Shown: positions 42,385-53,871, counted from the first letter of the stretch. The stretch is DNA of 64,000 nt from Thalassobium sp. (GCA_002733205.1 NVUW01000001.1:372001-436000), one strand, 5' to 3'. Notes: generated by a model not told the origin, from the sequence alone. Program-made: numbers and translations.

Positions 42385-43241
42385 TTACCGTTCATACCAT
42401 CAGCGAACTGCGTGAGCACGTCCGCAACGCCCGCAGCAATGGCCGTCGTATCGGTTTTGTGCCAACCATGGGTAATCTGCACGAAGGCCATATCAGCCTG
42501 ATTGAGCGCTCACTGGCGGAAGGCTGCTTTACCGTCTCGTCCATCTTTGTGAATCCGTTGCAGTTTAACGACCAGAGCGATTTGGCGCGTTATCCGCGCA
42601 CCCTGCCGGCGGATCAGGAAAAACTGGCGGCAGCAGGTTGCGATCTGTTATTTGCACCCGACGTCAATGAGATGTACCCCAACGGACAGGACGCCCAAAG
42701 CATTGTGCATGTGCCGGTCGTATCTGAGGGCCTGTGCGGCGGCAGTCGCCCGGGGCATTTTGATGGCGTATCCACGGTGGTCAGCAAACTGTTCAATCAG
42801 GTGCTGCCGGATATCGCCTTCTTTGGTGAAAAAGACTTTCAGCAGGTGGCGGTGATCCGCAAGATGGTAAACGACCTGTGCATGCCGGTAGAAATCGTCC
42901 CGGTAGCCACCAAACGGGCTGATGACGGACTCGCCTTAAGCTCGCGTAACGGTTATCTGAACGCCGATGAACGCGCGCTGGCGCCGGGCCTGTACCTGAC
43001 CCTGACCGAGATTGCCGCCGACTTCAAAGCGGGCAAAGACCTTGCCGTCAGTCTGAAAGAAGCGGCAGAGCGTCTGCAGCAGCGTGGTTTCCGTCCCGAT
43101 TACCTGGAAATCCGCCGTTCCTCAGACCTGGCACCCGCCACTCTGGGTGATCACTCTGTCGTCGTTTTGGCCGCGGCTTTCCTTGGCTCAGCGCGCTTAA
43201 TTGATAATCTTCAGGTGACATTGAATCAGGCGAATGATTGA
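42381..43241 (+). CDS. panC: Pantothenate synthetase
   Basis: Condenses pantoate and beta-alanine with ATP. 286 aa; [20 protein letters not shown] contains the HIGH-type nucleotide motif, [51 protein letters not shown] and [14 protein letters not shown] with the KMSKS-like site. ATGA overlap with panB gives coupling. Completes the panBC operon, with panD as a separate gene 110 bases later. Confidence 0.97.
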   Translation: MITVHTISELREHVRNARSNGRRIGFVPTMGNLHEGHISLIERSLAEGCFTVSSIFVNPLQFNDQSDLARYPRTLPADQEKLAAAGCDLLFAPDVNEMYPNGQDAQSIVHVPVVSEGLCGGSRPGHFDGVSTVVSKLFNQVLPDIAFFGEKDFQQVAVIRKMVNDLCMPVEIVPVATKRADDGLALSSRNGYLNADERALAPGLYLTLTEIAADFKAGKDLAVSLKEAAERLQQRGFRPDYLEIRRSSDLAPATLGDHSVVVLAAAFLGSARLIDNLQVTLNQAND

Positions 43242-43351
43242 GGCATACTTCGCCGCCTTGCGCCCATATGGGTGATAAGTGAACAATTCCGGCGTCGCGG
43301 GATTCTGTCCTGCGGCGAAGAATCGTCCGAATAGTAAAGAAAGGGTTTACC

Positions 43352-43732
43352 ATGCAATCCATCATGCTCAAAGCCAAGCTTCATCAGGCAAGGGTTACGC
43401 ACTCAGTCCTGAACTATGAAGGCTCTTGTGCCATTGACGGCCAGTTACTGGATCTCGCGGGCATGCGTGAGTTTGAACAGATCCAGATCTATAACATCAA
43501 TAATGGCAAACGCTTCACCACCTATATTATTCGTGGCGAAGATGGTTCAGGTATCATTTCCGTTAATGGTGCTGCAGCGCATATGGCTGATGTGGGCGAC
43601 CGCATTATTATCTGTGCTTACGCGAACTATGACGAAAAAGAACTGGCCACGTTCAAGCCTAAAATGGTTTACCTGAACGCCGATAACAGCGTCAGCCATA
43701 CCAGCTTCGATATTCCGGTTCAGGTTGCCTGA
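43352..43732 (+). CDS. panD: Aspartate 1-decarboxylase proenzyme
   Basis: Pyruvoyl enzyme making beta-alanine for PanC. Self-cleavage site is in [14 protein letters not shown] (Gly-Ser bond, about residues 24-25). Other blocks: [40 protein letters not shown]. 126 aa, usual length. RBS AAAGAAAGGG precedes ATG. Terminator follows, so a single gene or the end of the pan cluster. Confidence 0.97.
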   Translation: MQSIMLKAKLHQARVTHSVLNYEGSCAIDGQLLDLAGMREFEQIQIYNINNGKRFTTYIIRGEDGSGIISVNGAAAHMADVGDRIIICAYANYDEKELATFKPKMVYLNADNSVSHTSFDIPVQVA

Positions 43733-43755
43733 GTTCATCTCACAGCCTGCCACAT

Positions 43756-43785
43756 AAACGCCGCTTTTCAGCGGCGTTTTTTTTA
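43756..43785 (+). terminator. Terminator after panD
   Basis: AAACGCCGC-TTTTCA-GCGGCGTTT with eight T in a row. Confidence 0.93.
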
Positions 43786-43840
43786 CTTCGCTCACCCGGA
43801 CAATGCTTACGTTCTGCTGGCAATACTTCCCCCCTGAGCT

Positions 43841-43868
43841 TTGCCGTTGTTGCTGCCTTCCGTATACT
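43841..43868 (+). promoter_or_regulatory. Sigma-70 promoter of pgi
   Basis: TTGCCG (43841-43846), 16-base spacer, TATACT (43863-43868). Transcription near 43875 leaves a 43-base leader with AAGGAAAG as ribosome site before ATG 43918. Confidence 0.6.
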
Positions 43869-43917
43869 CGCCGCATCTGATTTGTCGTTGTTATCCGACC
43901 GTATTTAAGGAAAGCCC

Positions 43918-45576
43918 ATGGCCGTTACAGGAAGCCTGACCCAGTCTGAGATCTGGAAATCGCTGCAGCAGCATCATCTGTCCATCAAAGACCAGCATAT
44001 GCGCGACTGGTTTGCTGATGATCCTTACCGTTTTGAGCGCTTCCATATCCAGGCAGCCGGACTGAGTCTGGATTACTCCAAAAACCGGGTCACCGAAGAA
44101 ACCATGCGCCTGCTGCTGCAACTGGCCAAAGAGCGCGAACTGCCGTTGCACATAGACAATATGTTCAGTGGTGAGGCCATCAACCGCAGCGAAAAGCGCC
44201 CGGCTCTGCATACCGCCCTGCGCAATTTCAGCGACCGTCCGGTGATGGTGAACGGCCAGGACATCATGCCGGAAATTAAAGACACCGTGCATCGTATGGA
44301 AGAGTTCTGCTGGAAGATCCGCCGTAACCAATGGCGTGGCTACAGCAACAAGCCTTTTACCGACGTGGTATCCATTGGCATCGGCGGTTCATTCCTTGGC
44401 CCCAAACTGGCTTCCGGAGCACTGAAACCTTACTGGGACAGTCGCCTGACGATCCACTATCTGGCCAATATTGACGGCTCGCACATTACCGAGATTCTTA
44501 AACGTCTCGATCCGGCCACCACGCTGTTTATTATCCAGTCAAAGTCGTTCAGTACGCAGGAAACCCTGAAGAATGCACTGGCCTGCCGGCGCTGGTTCCT
44601 CGATAACGGCGGCAACGAAAGCGATCTGGCCAAGCACTTTACCGCCGTATCATCCAACGTTGAAAAAGCCGTTGAATTTGGTATCGCCAAAGAAAATATT
44701 TTCCCGATGTGGGATTGGGTCGGCGGCCGTTATTCACTCTGGTCAGCCATTGGTCTGCCGCTGGCGCTGGCGATTGGCATCGACAACTTCCGCGATTTGT
44801 TACGCGGTGCCTTTGAAATGGACGAGCATTTCCGCACCGCGCCACTGGAACAGAATATGCCGGTACTGATGGCATTGCTGGGGGTCTGGTATGTCAATTT
44901 CTTTGGTGTGAACTCCCACGCCATTCTGCCCTACGACCATTATCTGCGCACATTACCGGCCCACCTGCAGCAACTGGATATGGAAAGTAACGGTAAGTCG
45001 GTGACCGCCGATGGTTATCAGGTCGACTACCAGACCGGCCCGATCATCTGGGGTGGCGTCGGCACCAACGGCCAGCATGCATTTCACCAGCTGCTGCATC
45101 AGGGCACCCACTTCTCGCCCTGTGACTTCATTATGCCAATGTGCAGCCACAACCCCATTGATAACTTCCACGCCATACTGGTCTCCAACTGCCTGAGCCA
45201 AAGTCAGGCCCTGCTGCAGGGCAAATCGGAAGAAGAAGCGGTTGAGGAACTGATTGCCGCCGGCATGAGCAAAGCCGAAGCCATCGTCCTGGCGCCGCAG
45301 AAGGTAATCCCCGGAAACCGCCCAAGTAACACGCTGTACTACCCGAAATCCAAGCCTCAGACCATCGGGGCCTTAATCGCACTGTATGAACATAAAGTGG
45401 CCGCTCAGGGCATGCTCTGGGGCGTTAACTCCTTCGATCAGTGGGGTGTTGAGCTGGGCAAGCAGCTTGGTAATAAAGTATTGGAAGCACTGGAATCACA
45501 ACGTATTCCGCAGCATTTTGATGGTTCTACCAACGGCCTCGTGCGTGCGTTCCAGCAGATGCAGGAAATGCTCTGA
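43918..45576 (+). CDS. pgi: Glucose-6-phosphate isomerase
   Basis: Interconverts glucose-6-phosphate and fructose-6-phosphate. 552 aa. Signatures: VVSIGIGGSFLGPKLASGAL, IQSKSFSTQETLKNA, DWVGGRYSLWSAIGLPLALA (PGI signature 1 region), ESNGKSVTADG, GPIIWGGVGTNGQHAFHQLL and GALIALYEHKVAAQGMLWGV. Catalytic Glu and His sit in the GTNGQHAFHQLLHQGT block. Separate promoter and terminator, so likely monocistronic. Confidence 0.98.
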   Translation: MAVTGSLTQSEIWKSLQQHHLSIKDQHMRDWFADDPYRFERFHIQAAGLSLDYSKNRVTEETMRLLLQLAKERELPLHIDNMFSGEAINRSEKRPALHTALRNFSDRPVMVNGQDIMPEIKDTVHRMEEFCWKIRRNQWRGYSNKPFTDVVSIGIGGSFLGPKLASGALKPYWDSRLTIHYLANIDGSHITEILKRLDPATTLFIIQSKSFSTQETLKNALACRRWFLDNGGNESDLAKHFTAVSSNVEKAVEFGIAKENIFPMWDWVGGRYSLWSAIGLPLALAIGIDNFRDLLRGAFEMDEHFRTAPLEQNMPVLMALLGVWYVNFFGVNSHAILPYDHYLRTLPAHLQQLDMESNGKSVTADGYQVDYQTGPIIWGGVGTNGQHAFHQLLHQGTHFSPCDFIMPMCSHNPIDNFHAILVSNCLSQSQALLQGKSEEEAVEELIAAGMSKAEAIVLAPQKVIPGNRPSNTLYYPKSKPQTIGALIALYEHKVAAQGMLWGVNSFDQWGVELGKQLGNKVLEALESQRIPQHFDGSTNGLVRAFQQMQEML

Positions 45577-45588
45577 TCCCGTCTGATA

Positions 45589-45618
45589 CTCAGGCATGAG
45601 CCCTGCCTCATGCCTGAG
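45589..45618 (+). terminator. Hairpin terminator after pgi
   Basis: Perfect 12-bp stem CTCAGGCATGAG / CTCATGCCTGAG with loop CCCTGC, starting 12 bases past the stop. No immediate T tract (CACTACTAAATACCC), so efficiency is uncertain. Confidence 0.65.
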
Positions 45619-45742
45619 CACTACTAAATACCCTTATTTTCTTCCGCCGCAAAGGACGCGCTGACTATCACGTCAGTTCGCTTGAGCAGCGGCGTTTCAT
45701 CGGCTATTCCTAATGCTGAGTTATCAATCAGGATGATGCTGA

Positions 45743-47362
45743 ATGACCCTGTTCAACGGACTATCACTGCGTTACAAAATATTCGCCATTGCCCTGACGG
45801 GCGCCGCCGGCTTTATCATCTATCTGGGCTACTCGCTTTTGGCACAACAGCGAATGGAGTCCAGCCTGAACCACATGGAAAAGATCACCTTCCCGCTGAC
45901 GGAAAAAATCGACCACAGCGGTCTGTTGCTGTTTAAGGTGCGGAACGAACTGGCCAACGCGGTGGCTGACCTGGATGAAGACCGCATCAACGAAGCACGC
46001 CGCCACCATGAGGATATGCAGGCAACGCTGACCGATATCCGCCAGCTGCTGCCGGACAGCCAACAACAACTGCAAGAGCTGAACGCCGCTTACAACCAGT
46101 ATTGGGCGAGTGCCAGCCAGATGGCCGAAGGGATGATTCAGGGCTCAATTGAACTTGCGCAACTGGCCCAGCAGGCACAAAAAGCCAATCAGACTTACGA
46201 TGCGTTCAGCAAAATGCTGGAACAACTGCGTCAGCAAAACTACCGTAATTTCTCCGCCGAAATTCAGGCAACCAGCAACGAAAGCAGCCGTACCCTGCAA
46301 GTGGGACTGGTCATTGCTCTGATCATGATCGCCATGCTGCAGTTTACGGCCTGGTATATATCCAGCCTGATCACCCGCCTGGTCAATCGTATTGTGCACT
46401 CGCTGGGAGCCATGGCGACTGGCCATGGTGACCTCACCGTACGCCTGCAAACCCGCGCTACCGACGAAATCGGTAAACTGGTCACCAACTTCAATGGTTT
46501 TATCAGCCATCTGCAACTGCTGGTACGGGTAATGGCCAACCTCAGTCTGGGCGTTTCGGCGGGTTCAGAAAAAGTATTGACCATCGCCACCGCGACCCGC
46601 CGTGGTATCGAGCATCAGCAGGATGAAATTGAACAGGTGGCTACCGCCGTCAATCAGATGTCAGCCACCGCCTCCGAAGTGGCTGAGAGCGCGGAGTCCG
46701 CTGCCGATGCAACACGCAAAGCCAGTGACGAGACCAGCGCCTCACAAAAAGTGATGGAAGCGAATATCCGCGCCATTACCGAGCTGGTAGAGGATGTTCA
46801 GCGTGCGCGCGACGTCATCCAGACGCTGGCCAAAGAAAGCGAGTTAATCGGTAATGCTTCAAAAACCATTCAGGGCATTGCTGCACAAACCAACCTGCTG
46901 GCACTGAATGCTGCCATCGAAGCCGCCCGGGCCGGTGAACAGGGCCGTGGCTTTGCCGTCGTCGCCGATGAAGTACGGGCACTGGCGGCCCGTACCGAAG
47001 AAACTACCAGCGATATTCAGAGTGTTACCGAACGACTCAACCGCAATATGCAGGAGGCGGTACAGGTGATGGAGCTGAGCCAGAGCAATGCACAAAAAGC
47101 GGTCGAACAGTCACGTCAGGCCGAAAGCTCACTCAACAGCATCATGCAGCACGTGACCACCATCAACAATATGAACGCACAGGTGGCCACCGCCGCCGAA
47201 GAGCAAAGCCAGGTCGCTGCCGAAATCAGCGCCAACATCGTGCGTATTAATCAGGTATCCGAAAACACCGTGCGCGAAGCCACCAATACCGCCAGCGCTT
47301 CCGAACAGCTGGCGGAACAGGCTGAGCAACTGCGCAGCATCGTAAACGAGTTTAAAGTTTAG
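45743..47362 (+). CDS. Methyl-accepting chemotaxis protein
   Basis: 539-residue chemoreceptor. First transmembrane helix about 10-32, periplasmic four-helix-bundle-type sensor (about 33-185), second transmembrane helix about 187-210 ([20 protein letters not shown]), HAMP (211-265), then the signalling domain. The hairpin tip is [20 protein letters not shown] then [20 protein letters not shown]. No C-terminal pentapeptide tether for CheR/CheB. Ligand unknown. No che or fli genes are near, so it is an orphan receptor feeding a distant pathway. Confidence 0.93.
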   Translation: MTLFNGLSLRYKIFAIALTGAAGFIIYLGYSLLAQQRMESSLNHMEKITFPLTEKIDHSGLLLFKVRNELANAVADLDEDRINEARRHHEDMQATLTDIRQLLPDSQQQLQELNAAYNQYWASASQMAEGMIQGSIELAQLAQQAQKANQTYDAFSKMLEQLRQQNYRNFSAEIQATSNESSRTLQVGLVIALIMIAMLQFTAWYISSLITRLVNRIVHSLGAMATGHGDLTVRLQTRATDEIGKLVTNFNGFISHLQLLVRVMANLSLGVSAGSEKVLTIATATRRGIEHQQDEIEQVATAVNQMSATASEVAESAESAADATRKASDETSASQKVMEANIRAITELVEDVQRARDVIQTLAKESELIGNASKTIQGIAAQTNLLALNAAIEAARAGEQGRGFAVVADEVRALAARTEETTSDIQSVTERLNRNMQEAVQVMELSQSNAQKAVEQSRQAESSLNSIMQHVTTINNMNAQVATAAEEQSQVAAEISANIVRINQVSENTVREATNTASASEQLAEQAEQLRSIVNEFKV

Positions 47363-47380
47363 GATCAGGTGTCATTCAGC

Positions 47381-47435
47381 TAGAATAGCCGCCTTATTTT
47401 AAGCGCGTGGCAGAGGTATTATCACTGTCACGCGC
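47381..47435 (+). promoter_or_regulatory. Candidate mtnA promoter and leader hairpin
   Basis: TAGAAT (47381-47386) is a good -10; no clear -35. The expected leader contains GCGCGTG (47403-47409) paired with CACGCGC (47429-47435), extended by CAG/CTG inside. No known SAM or SAH riboswitch class is recognisable. Confidence 0.4.
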
Positions 47436-47456
47436 CTTGCTATCAGGACGGCCACC

Positions 47457-48473
47457 ATGTCTGTACATTCTGCATCCGCACACGCTTCTTTTCATGCCAT
47501 TGAATGGCGCCAGCAAAGCCTGCACCTGCTTGATCAGCGCGTTCTCCCGCACGAACACCGTGTACTCGAATACACCACCGCCGCCGAAGTCGCCGATGCT
47601 ATCCGCGCCATGGTCGTGCGCGGTGCCCCGGCCATTGGTATTGCCGCGGCTTATGGCTATGCTCTGGACGCACTGGCCGGACGCGATCTGCAACAGGCTT
47701 ATCATGTTCTGGCAGAATCCCGCCCAACCGCCGTGAATCTGTTCTGGGCGCTGGAGCGTATGGCCGCGCTGAACACCGCCGATGCTCATACACTGGTGGC
47801 CGAAGCCCGTAAGATTCACGAAGAAGACATTGCCGCCAACCTCGCCATGGGCGAATTCGGTGCCTCGGTATTGCCGGAAAATGCCGTGATCTACACCCAC
47901 TGCAACACCGGCGCACTGGCCACCGGTGGTCATGGCACCGCCCTTGGCATTATCCGCAGCGGTTATGCTGAAGGTAAGGTTACTCAGGTGTATGCCGGTG
48001 AAACCCGCCCATGGTTACAGGGTGCACGTCTCACCGCCTGGGAGTTGATGCAGGATCAGATTCCGGTATCGCTGGTCTGCGACGGCGCGGCTGCACAACT
48101 GTTCCGTCAGGGTAATGTGGATTGGGTCATTGTTGGTGCCGACCGCATTACCGCCAACGGCGATGTGGCCAACAAAATCGGTACCTACAGCCTGGCCGTT
48201 CTGGCCAAGCATCATGGTGTCAAAGTCATGGTCGCCGCACCGACCACCACCTTCGACTTAACCCTGGCCAGCGGCGACGATATTCCGATTGAGCAGCGCC
48301 CACAGGAAGAAGTCACCAGCCTGTTTGGCCACCCTATTGCACCGCAAGGCTGCCATGCAATTAACCCGTCATTTGATGTTACCCCGGCCGGGCTGATTGA
48401 TGTGATCGCCACCGAAAAAGGCCTGATCATGCAACCCGACCGCGACAGCGTTGCGCTGCTGCTGGCGCGCTGA
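47457..48473 (+). CDS. mtnA: S-methyl-5-thioribose-1-phosphate isomerase
   Basis: Methionine salvage: converts methylthioribose-1-phosphate to methylthioribulose-1-phosphate. 338 aa of the eIF2B-alpha-like fold. Motifs: [40 protein letters not shown] (catalytic Cys), [19 protein letters not shown] and [20 protein letters not shown] (catalytic Asp). AGGA before ATG. Head of mtnA-mtnB-mtnD-mtnC. Confidence 0.97.
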   Translation: MSVHSASAHASFHAIEWRQQSLHLLDQRVLPHEHRVLEYTTAAEVADAIRAMVVRGAPAIGIAAAYGYALDALAGRDLQQAYHVLAESRPTAVNLFWALERMAALNTADAHTLVAEARKIHEEDIAANLAMGEFGASVLPENAVIYTHCNTGALATGGHGTALGIIRSGYAEGKVTQVYAGETRPWLQGARLTAWELMQDQIPVSLVCDGAAAQLFRQGNVDWVIVGADRITANGDVANKIGTYSLAVLAKHHGVKVMVAAPTTTFDLTLASGDDIPIEQRPQEEVTSLFGHPIAPQGCHAINPSFDVTPAGLIDVIATEKGLIMQPDRDSVALLLAR

Positions 48474-48482
48474 GGGGTGGCT

Positions 48483-49106
48483 ATGTTCAATCAGCAGGAT
48501 TTTGCCCGCGCCGCCCAGGCGCTGTGCGATTACGGCCGCATCCTCTACAGCCGTGGCTGGTCACCGGCCACCAGTTCCAACTATTCCGTACGCCTGAATG
48601 AGCAGTGCTGCGCGCTGACCAGCTCCGGTAAGCACAAAGGCGAGCTCACTCCGGCGGATATTCTGGTCGTTGACTGGCAAGGCCACGCACTGACTTCAGG
48701 CAAGCCTTCCGCCGAAACCCTGTTGCATACTCAGTTGTATGAGCGTGATCCGACCATTGGTGCTGTGCTTCATACCCATTCGCCGGTGGCGGTGGTGCTG
48801 TCACAAATCTGGCCACAGGATCAGCTACAGCTTAGCGGCTGGGAACTGCAGAAAGCCTTTGCCGGGGAAACTACCCACGAAGACACCCTCAGCTTCCCGC
48901 TGTTTGCCAACGATCAGGACATTGCCCGTCTGGCCGCTCTGGTCGAACGGCACATGAGCACCCAAGGTCAGGGCCACGCCTACCTGATACGCGGTCACGG
49001 CGTGTACACCTGGGGCAAAGATCTGGCGGAATGTTTCCGTCATCTGGAAGCGCTGGAAAACCTGTTAGGCTACCAGCTCGAATTGCTGAAACTCCGTCAA
49101 CTCTAA
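48483..49106 (+). CDS. mtnB: Methylthioribulose-1-phosphate dehydratase
   Basis: Zn-dependent class II aldolase-fold dehydratase, second step of the mtn operon. 207 aa. Metal ligands in VLHTHSPVAVVLSQ and RGHGVYTWGKDLAE; SGKHKGELTPADILVVDW and SAETLLHTQLYERDP are family blocks. ATG 48483 has GAGGGG at 6 bases; the GTG at 48477 lies within that site. Confidence 0.96.
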   Translation: MFNQQDFARAAQALCDYGRILYSRGWSPATSSNYSVRLNEQCCALTSSGKHKGELTPADILVVDWQGHALTSGKPSAETLLHTQLYERDPTIGAVLHTHSPVAVVLSQIWPQDQLQLSGWELQKAFAGETTHEDTLSFPLFANDQDIARLAALVERHMSTQGQGHAYLIRGHGVYTWGKDLAECFRHLEALENLLGYQLELLKLRQL

Positions 49107-49115
49107 GGGACTGCC

Positions 49116-49661
49116 ATGAGCATTATCCGCATCTATACCGATCACGATACAACGAACCTGTTGTTCACCAGTGATAACAGCAGCAAGATTCAGTCGCGAC
49201 TGGCGGAGATCGGCGTACGCTTCGAGCAGTGGCAAACCGGCAGCGACCTCAGTGCCGGGGCGCAACAAGAAGAAGTCATCAGCGCCTATCAACAGGATAT
49301 CGAACGCCTGATGCGTGAGGACGGTTACCAAACTGTGGATGTGGTCAGTCTTAATTCCGATCATCCGCAAAAGGCTGAACTGCGCCAGAAATTCCTCAGC
49401 GAACATACCCACAGCGAAGACGAAGTACGCTTTTTTGTCTCCGGTGAAGGTCTGTTTACCCTGCACGCCGAACAAAAAATCTTTGAAGTGTTATGCCAGA
49501 AAGGCGACCTGATCAGCGTACCGGCCAATACTCCCCACTGGTTTGATATGGGACCGAACCCCGGTTTTATTGCCATCCGGCTGTTTAATAATCCCGACGG
49601 CTGGGTCGCCAACTTTACCGGCAGCGACATCGCCGAACGCTTTAACCGTCTGGAAAACTGA
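49116..49661 (+). CDS. mtnD: Acireductone dioxygenase
   Basis: Cupin dioxygenase; with Fe it yields the ketoacid precursor of methionine plus formate, with Ni an off-pathway product. Metal motif EHTHSEDEVRFFVSGEGLF (H-x-H-x4-E) and the second histidine in VPANTPHWFDMG. 181 aa. AAGGGA ribosome site, 9 bases after mtnB. Confidence 0.97.
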   Translation: MSIIRIYTDHDTTNLLFTSDNSSKIQSRLAEIGVRFEQWQTGSDLSAGAQQEEVISAYQQDIERLMREDGYQTVDVVSLNSDHPQKAELRQKFLSEHTHSEDEVRFFVSGEGLFTLHAEQKIFEVLCQKGDLISVPANTPHWFDMGPNPGFIAIRLFNNPDGWVANFTGSDIAERFNRLEN

Positions 49662-49673
49662 GCCGCAACCCTG

Positions 49674-50381
49674 ATGACCGTAAAACTGATTCTGACCGAT
49701 ATTGAAGGCACCACGTCCTCCATTGCGTTTGTTAAAGACGTGCTGTTCCCCTATGCCGCACAGCATTTACCGGACTATATACGCAACCATCTGAGTGATC
49801 CCCAGGTGCAAGAACAACTGACGGCTACAGCACAACTGGCTGCCGCGGAGGGCCTGAATATTGATGCCAGCGATCATGAAGCGCTGATCGCCCTGCTGCA
49901 GGAATGGATTGCCGCCGACCGCAAAGTAACACCGCTGAAAGCACTGCAGGGACTGATCTGGGAATCGGGCTACAAGAACCGTGATTACACCGCCCATATG
50001 TATGCCGATGCCACCGAATATCTGCAGCGCTGGCATGCCAACGGCATCCCGCTGTATGTCTATTCTTCTGGCTCAGTACAGGCACAGAAGCTGTTTTTCG
50101 GTTATTCACAGGATGGCGATCTGCTGCCGTTGTTCAGCGGTCATTTCGATACTCTGGTTGGCGGCAAACGTGAGGCCGGTTCCTACCGGAATATCCTCGC
50201 CGAACTGCAGAAGCAGCATGATATTCAGGCGGCGGATGTGCTGTTTCTGTCGGATATTGCTGAAGAACTGGATGCCGCGCGCGAAGCGGGCATGCAGACC
50301 TGCTGGCTGGTACGTGATGGTGCATTGCCGCAGAACACCACTCATACCGCCGTCAGCAGCTTTGCCGACATAGTGCTGTGA
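49674..50381 (+). CDS. mtnC: 2,3-diketo-5-methylthio-1-phosphopentane enolase-phosphatase
   Basis: HAD-fold E1 enzyme that enolises and dephosphorylates the diketo intermediate to give acireductone for MtnD. Motif I LTDIEGTTSSIAFVKDVLFP, motif II LYVYSSGSVQAQKL, motif III lysine in VGGKREAGSYRNI and motif IV DVLFLSDIAEELDAAREAGM. 235 aa. Order B-D-C places the dioxygenase before its substrate-producing enzyme. Terminator follows. Confidence 0.96.
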   Translation: MTVKLILTDIEGTTSSIAFVKDVLFPYAAQHLPDYIRNHLSDPQVQEQLTATAQLAAAEGLNIDASDHEALIALLQEWIAADRKVTPLKALQGLIWESGYKNRDYTAHMYADATEYLQRWHANGIPLYVYSSGSVQAQKLFFGYSQDGDLLPLFSGHFDTLVGGKREAGSYRNILAELQKQHDIQAADVLFLSDIAEELDAAREAGMQTCWLVRDGALPQNTTHTAVSSFADIVL

Positions 50382-50396
50382 AGCTCAGCAGCGGCA

Positions 50397-50427
50397 AAAA
50401 AACGGCAGGATTATCCTGCCGTTTTTT
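50397..50427. terminator. Bidirectional terminator between mtnC and the thioesterase gene
   Basis: 14-bp stem AAAAAACGGCAGGA / TCCTGCCGTTTTTT with a TTA loop, between convergent genes; T tract on each strand. Confidence 0.93.
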
Positions 50428-50439
50428 ATTGCTGCTCGG

Positions 50440-50886
50440 TCAGACCGAAGTATTTTCCGCCAGATACGGCTCCAGCTTCAGAATGCTTTCTGCCAACGCC
50501 GGTGGAATCTCACAGGGACGCCCGGCCTTGTAGTCAAAGAACACCAGCAGACTTTCACCTTTGGCCACCAGGCGCGATGTTTCGTGGCTCCAGGCCGCGT
50601 ACTCCTGGGTAATACGCCCGCTCTCCAGCTGCACACTGCGGATACCGACACTCAGCGTGTCCGGGTATTTCACCGGTGCCAGAAATTTAGCATTGGTCGA
50701 CGCCAGAATCGGCCCGCGGGCGTAGTTGTTCATGTAATCGAGAATCTTCAGGTTGTCGAAATACTGCACCCTGGCACTCTCAAAGTAGCGGAAAAACTGA
50801 GCGTTATTGACGTGCTGAAAGGCATCCATTTCGCCCCAGGCCACCGTTACTTCAATGACGACCGGATAATCATACAAATCCTGCAT
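50440..50886 (-). CDS. Acyl-CoA thioesterase (4HBT/YbgC-like hot-dog fold)
   Basis: 148-residue single hot-dog thioesterase. The active-site segment EVTVAWGEMDAFQHVNNAQF carries the conserved Asp and His-Val-Asn of the 4HBT/FadM class; FRYFESARVQYF continues the catalytic helix. Probable substrate: short or aromatic acyl-CoA; not set by sequence. Monocistronic, with a 266-base gap upstream to the purA terminator. Confidence 0.9.
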   Translation of the reverse strand: MQDLYDYPVVIEVTVAWGEMDAFQHVNNAQFFRYFESARVQYFDNLKILDYMNNYARGPILASTNAKFLAPVKYPDTLSVGIRSVQLESGRITQEYAAWSHETSRLVAKGESLLVFFDYKAGRPCEIPPALAESILKLEPYLAENTSV

Positions 50887-51095
50887 TGTGTTTTCCTGTT
50901 GTTAAAGTGGTGAGAACCGGCCTCTGCGTGCCGGTTTTCTGACAATTATTAATGTCTTAAAAGTCAGAAAAGACACTTTAGCAATAGCCGTGCCTTTATT
51001 TCCTGAAAGGAATCGTAGTTAGAAAAAATGACAAATTAATGATTAAAGATCACGGATATGGCGAAAAAGCACGCCCCTCTCCGGACGGCAGGCAT

Positions 51096-51127
51096 AAAAA
51101 AACCCCGGAGCTTACGCTGCGGGGTTT
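51096..51127 (-). terminator. Terminator of the hisZ-purA operon
   Basis: Minus strand: AAACCCCG / CGGGGTTT stem with inner AGC/GCT and TTAC-type loop, then seven T. It lies 25 bases after the purA stop. Confidence 0.9.
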
Positions 51128-51152
51128 CTCTTCGTACCAGAAAGTGCCGGAA

Positions 51153-52469
<1,317 letters not shown>

Positions 52470-53636
52470 TTAAGCTTCGACCAGCTGCCACTGGCCATCC
52501 AGTTTTTTCAGATACAGATCCGCCCGGATCGCATCATCGTTCAACGGCACCACTACCCGCTTGCCCTGCTCACGCAATTGCGCAATCAGTTGCCATAAGG
52601 CCGGGTCATTATCATTGGGTGCAACTACTGTCTGTTTTGCTTCTGTCTGATAGGTACCAAAACGTGCCAGTACTTTCAGATCGGCACTGAAGCCGGTTGC
52701 CGGACGGGCACGGCCAAATACGGCACCGGTTTCGTCATAACGGCCTCCCTGGGCAATGGCATCGCCATAACCTGGGATATAAGCGGCAAACACCAGACCG
52801 GTGTGATAGTTATAGCCGCGCAGCTCGGTCAGGTCGAAATACAGTGACGTCTGCGGGAAACGCAGCGCCAGCTGTTCAGCCACCTGCTGGATATGCGCCA
52901 GTTCAGCGGAGGTTTCCGGTACCAGCTCGGCCATACGGCTGATGGCGGCATCCAGTTTCTGACGGTCGCCCTGCAGGCGGATCAGCAGCGCAAAGGCTTC
53001 AGCCAGTGCGGCATCCTGAATTTCGCGCGCGGCCCAGGCTTCAAGGTCGGTGGCGCATTTCAGTTTCAGCAGATCAAATAATTCGCGTTGTTGCTCGGCA
53101 CTGATACCGGCCTTGGCCGCCAACGCACGGAAGACACCAACATGGCCCAGGTCCAGATGCACCTGCTGCACACCGGCGGACTCAAGCAGGGTCAGCATCA
53201 GGCTGATGATCTCAACGTCAGCACCAACACCGGCTTCACCGTAAAGTTCAGCACCAATCTGCGTCGGGGTGCGACTGGCCAGCAGCGAGCTGGCCTTGGC
53301 GTGGAATACGGTACGGCAATAGCTCAGACGGCTGATGCCTTCCGGCGCCAGACTGTGAGCGTCGATACGTGCAACCTGAGGTGTGGTATCGGCACTCAGG
53401 CCCATCAACCGGCCAGACAGCTGGTCAGTGACTTTAAAGGTACGCAGATCGAGATCTTTACCGACGCCGGTCAGCAACGAGTCAAGATATTCAAGCGCCG
53501 GTGGAATCACCAGGTCGTAGCCACTGTTATCCAGCTGGTCGAGCAAACGGCGACGCAACTGTTCAATCCGCCGCGCCTGAGGCGGCAGCACTTCTTCAAT
53601 ACCATCCGGCAATAGCCAACGGTCAGCGCTAGTCAT
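52470..53636 (-). CDS. hisZ: ATP phosphoribosyltransferase regulatory subunit
   Basis: HisRS-like paralogue that pairs with short-form HisG to form the allosteric first enzyme of histidine synthesis. 388 aa: WLLPDGIEEVLPPQARRIEQ, LVIPPALEYLDSLLTG, MGLSADTTPQVARIDAHSL, AELYGEAGVGADVEIISLML and YYHTGLVFAAYIPG-like (NYHTGLVFAAYIPGYG). Lacks full HisRS anticodon function. hisG is not in the window. Between DUF2065 and purA. Confidence 0.95.
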   Translation of the reverse strand: MTSADRWLLPDGIEEVLPPQARRIEQLRRRLLDQLDNSGYDLVIPPALEYLDSLLTGVGKDLDLRTFKVTDQLSGRLMGLSADTTPQVARIDAHSLAPEGISRLSYCRTVFHAKASSLLASRTPTQIGAELYGEAGVGADVEIISLMLTLLESAGVQQVHLDLGHVGVFRALAAKAGISAEQQRELFDLLKLKCATDLEAWAAREIQDAALAEAFALLIRLQGDRQKLDAAISRMAELVPETSAELAHIQQVAEQLALRFPQTSLYFDLTELRGYNYHTGLVFAAYIPGYGDAIAQGGRYDETGAVFGRARPATGFSADLKVLARFGTYQTEAKQTVVAPNDNDPALWQLIAQLREQGKRVVVPLNDDAIRADLYLKKLDGQWQLVEA

Positions 53637-53647
53637 CGTCCAGCCTT

Positions 53648-53845
53648 TTAATTGATTACGTAAAGTAAACCCAGCCCGATCAACATGCTGATCAGACCGG
53701 TCATGCGCATCGTGCGATCATCGACGGTAGCCAACTGAGCGACCAGCTTGCGCCATCGGGCGGGGTAGAGAAACGGCATTACCCCTTCAAGAATAAACAC
53801 CAGGCAGAGGGCGATAGCGAATTCGCGCCATAAATCGGGCTGCAC
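53648..53845 (-). CDS. DUF2065 small inner-membrane protein (YjeT)
   Basis: 65 residues, two transmembrane helices (FAIALCLVFILEGVMPFLYP and MTGLISMLIGLGLLYVI) flanking a basic-acidic middle (RWRKLVAQLATVDDRTMR). DUF2065/YjeT is found next to hflKC and purA across gammaproteobacteria. Function unknown. A minus-strand terminator separates it from hflC upstream, so it belongs to the hisZ-purA unit here. Confidence 0.88.
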   Translation of the reverse strand: MQPDLWREFAIALCLVFILEGVMPFLYPARWRKLVAQLATVDDRTMRMTGLISMLIGLGLLYVIN

Positions 53846-53871
53846 CGGAGGTCCTCAAAAGAAAATCGCAC

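Noticed and set aside
45622-45660. Possible sigma-28 chemotaxis promoter (TAAA...GCCG) before the chemoreceptor gene
   Set aside because: The spacing between TAAA and GCCG is 17 bases rather than the usual 15 and flanks match poorly.
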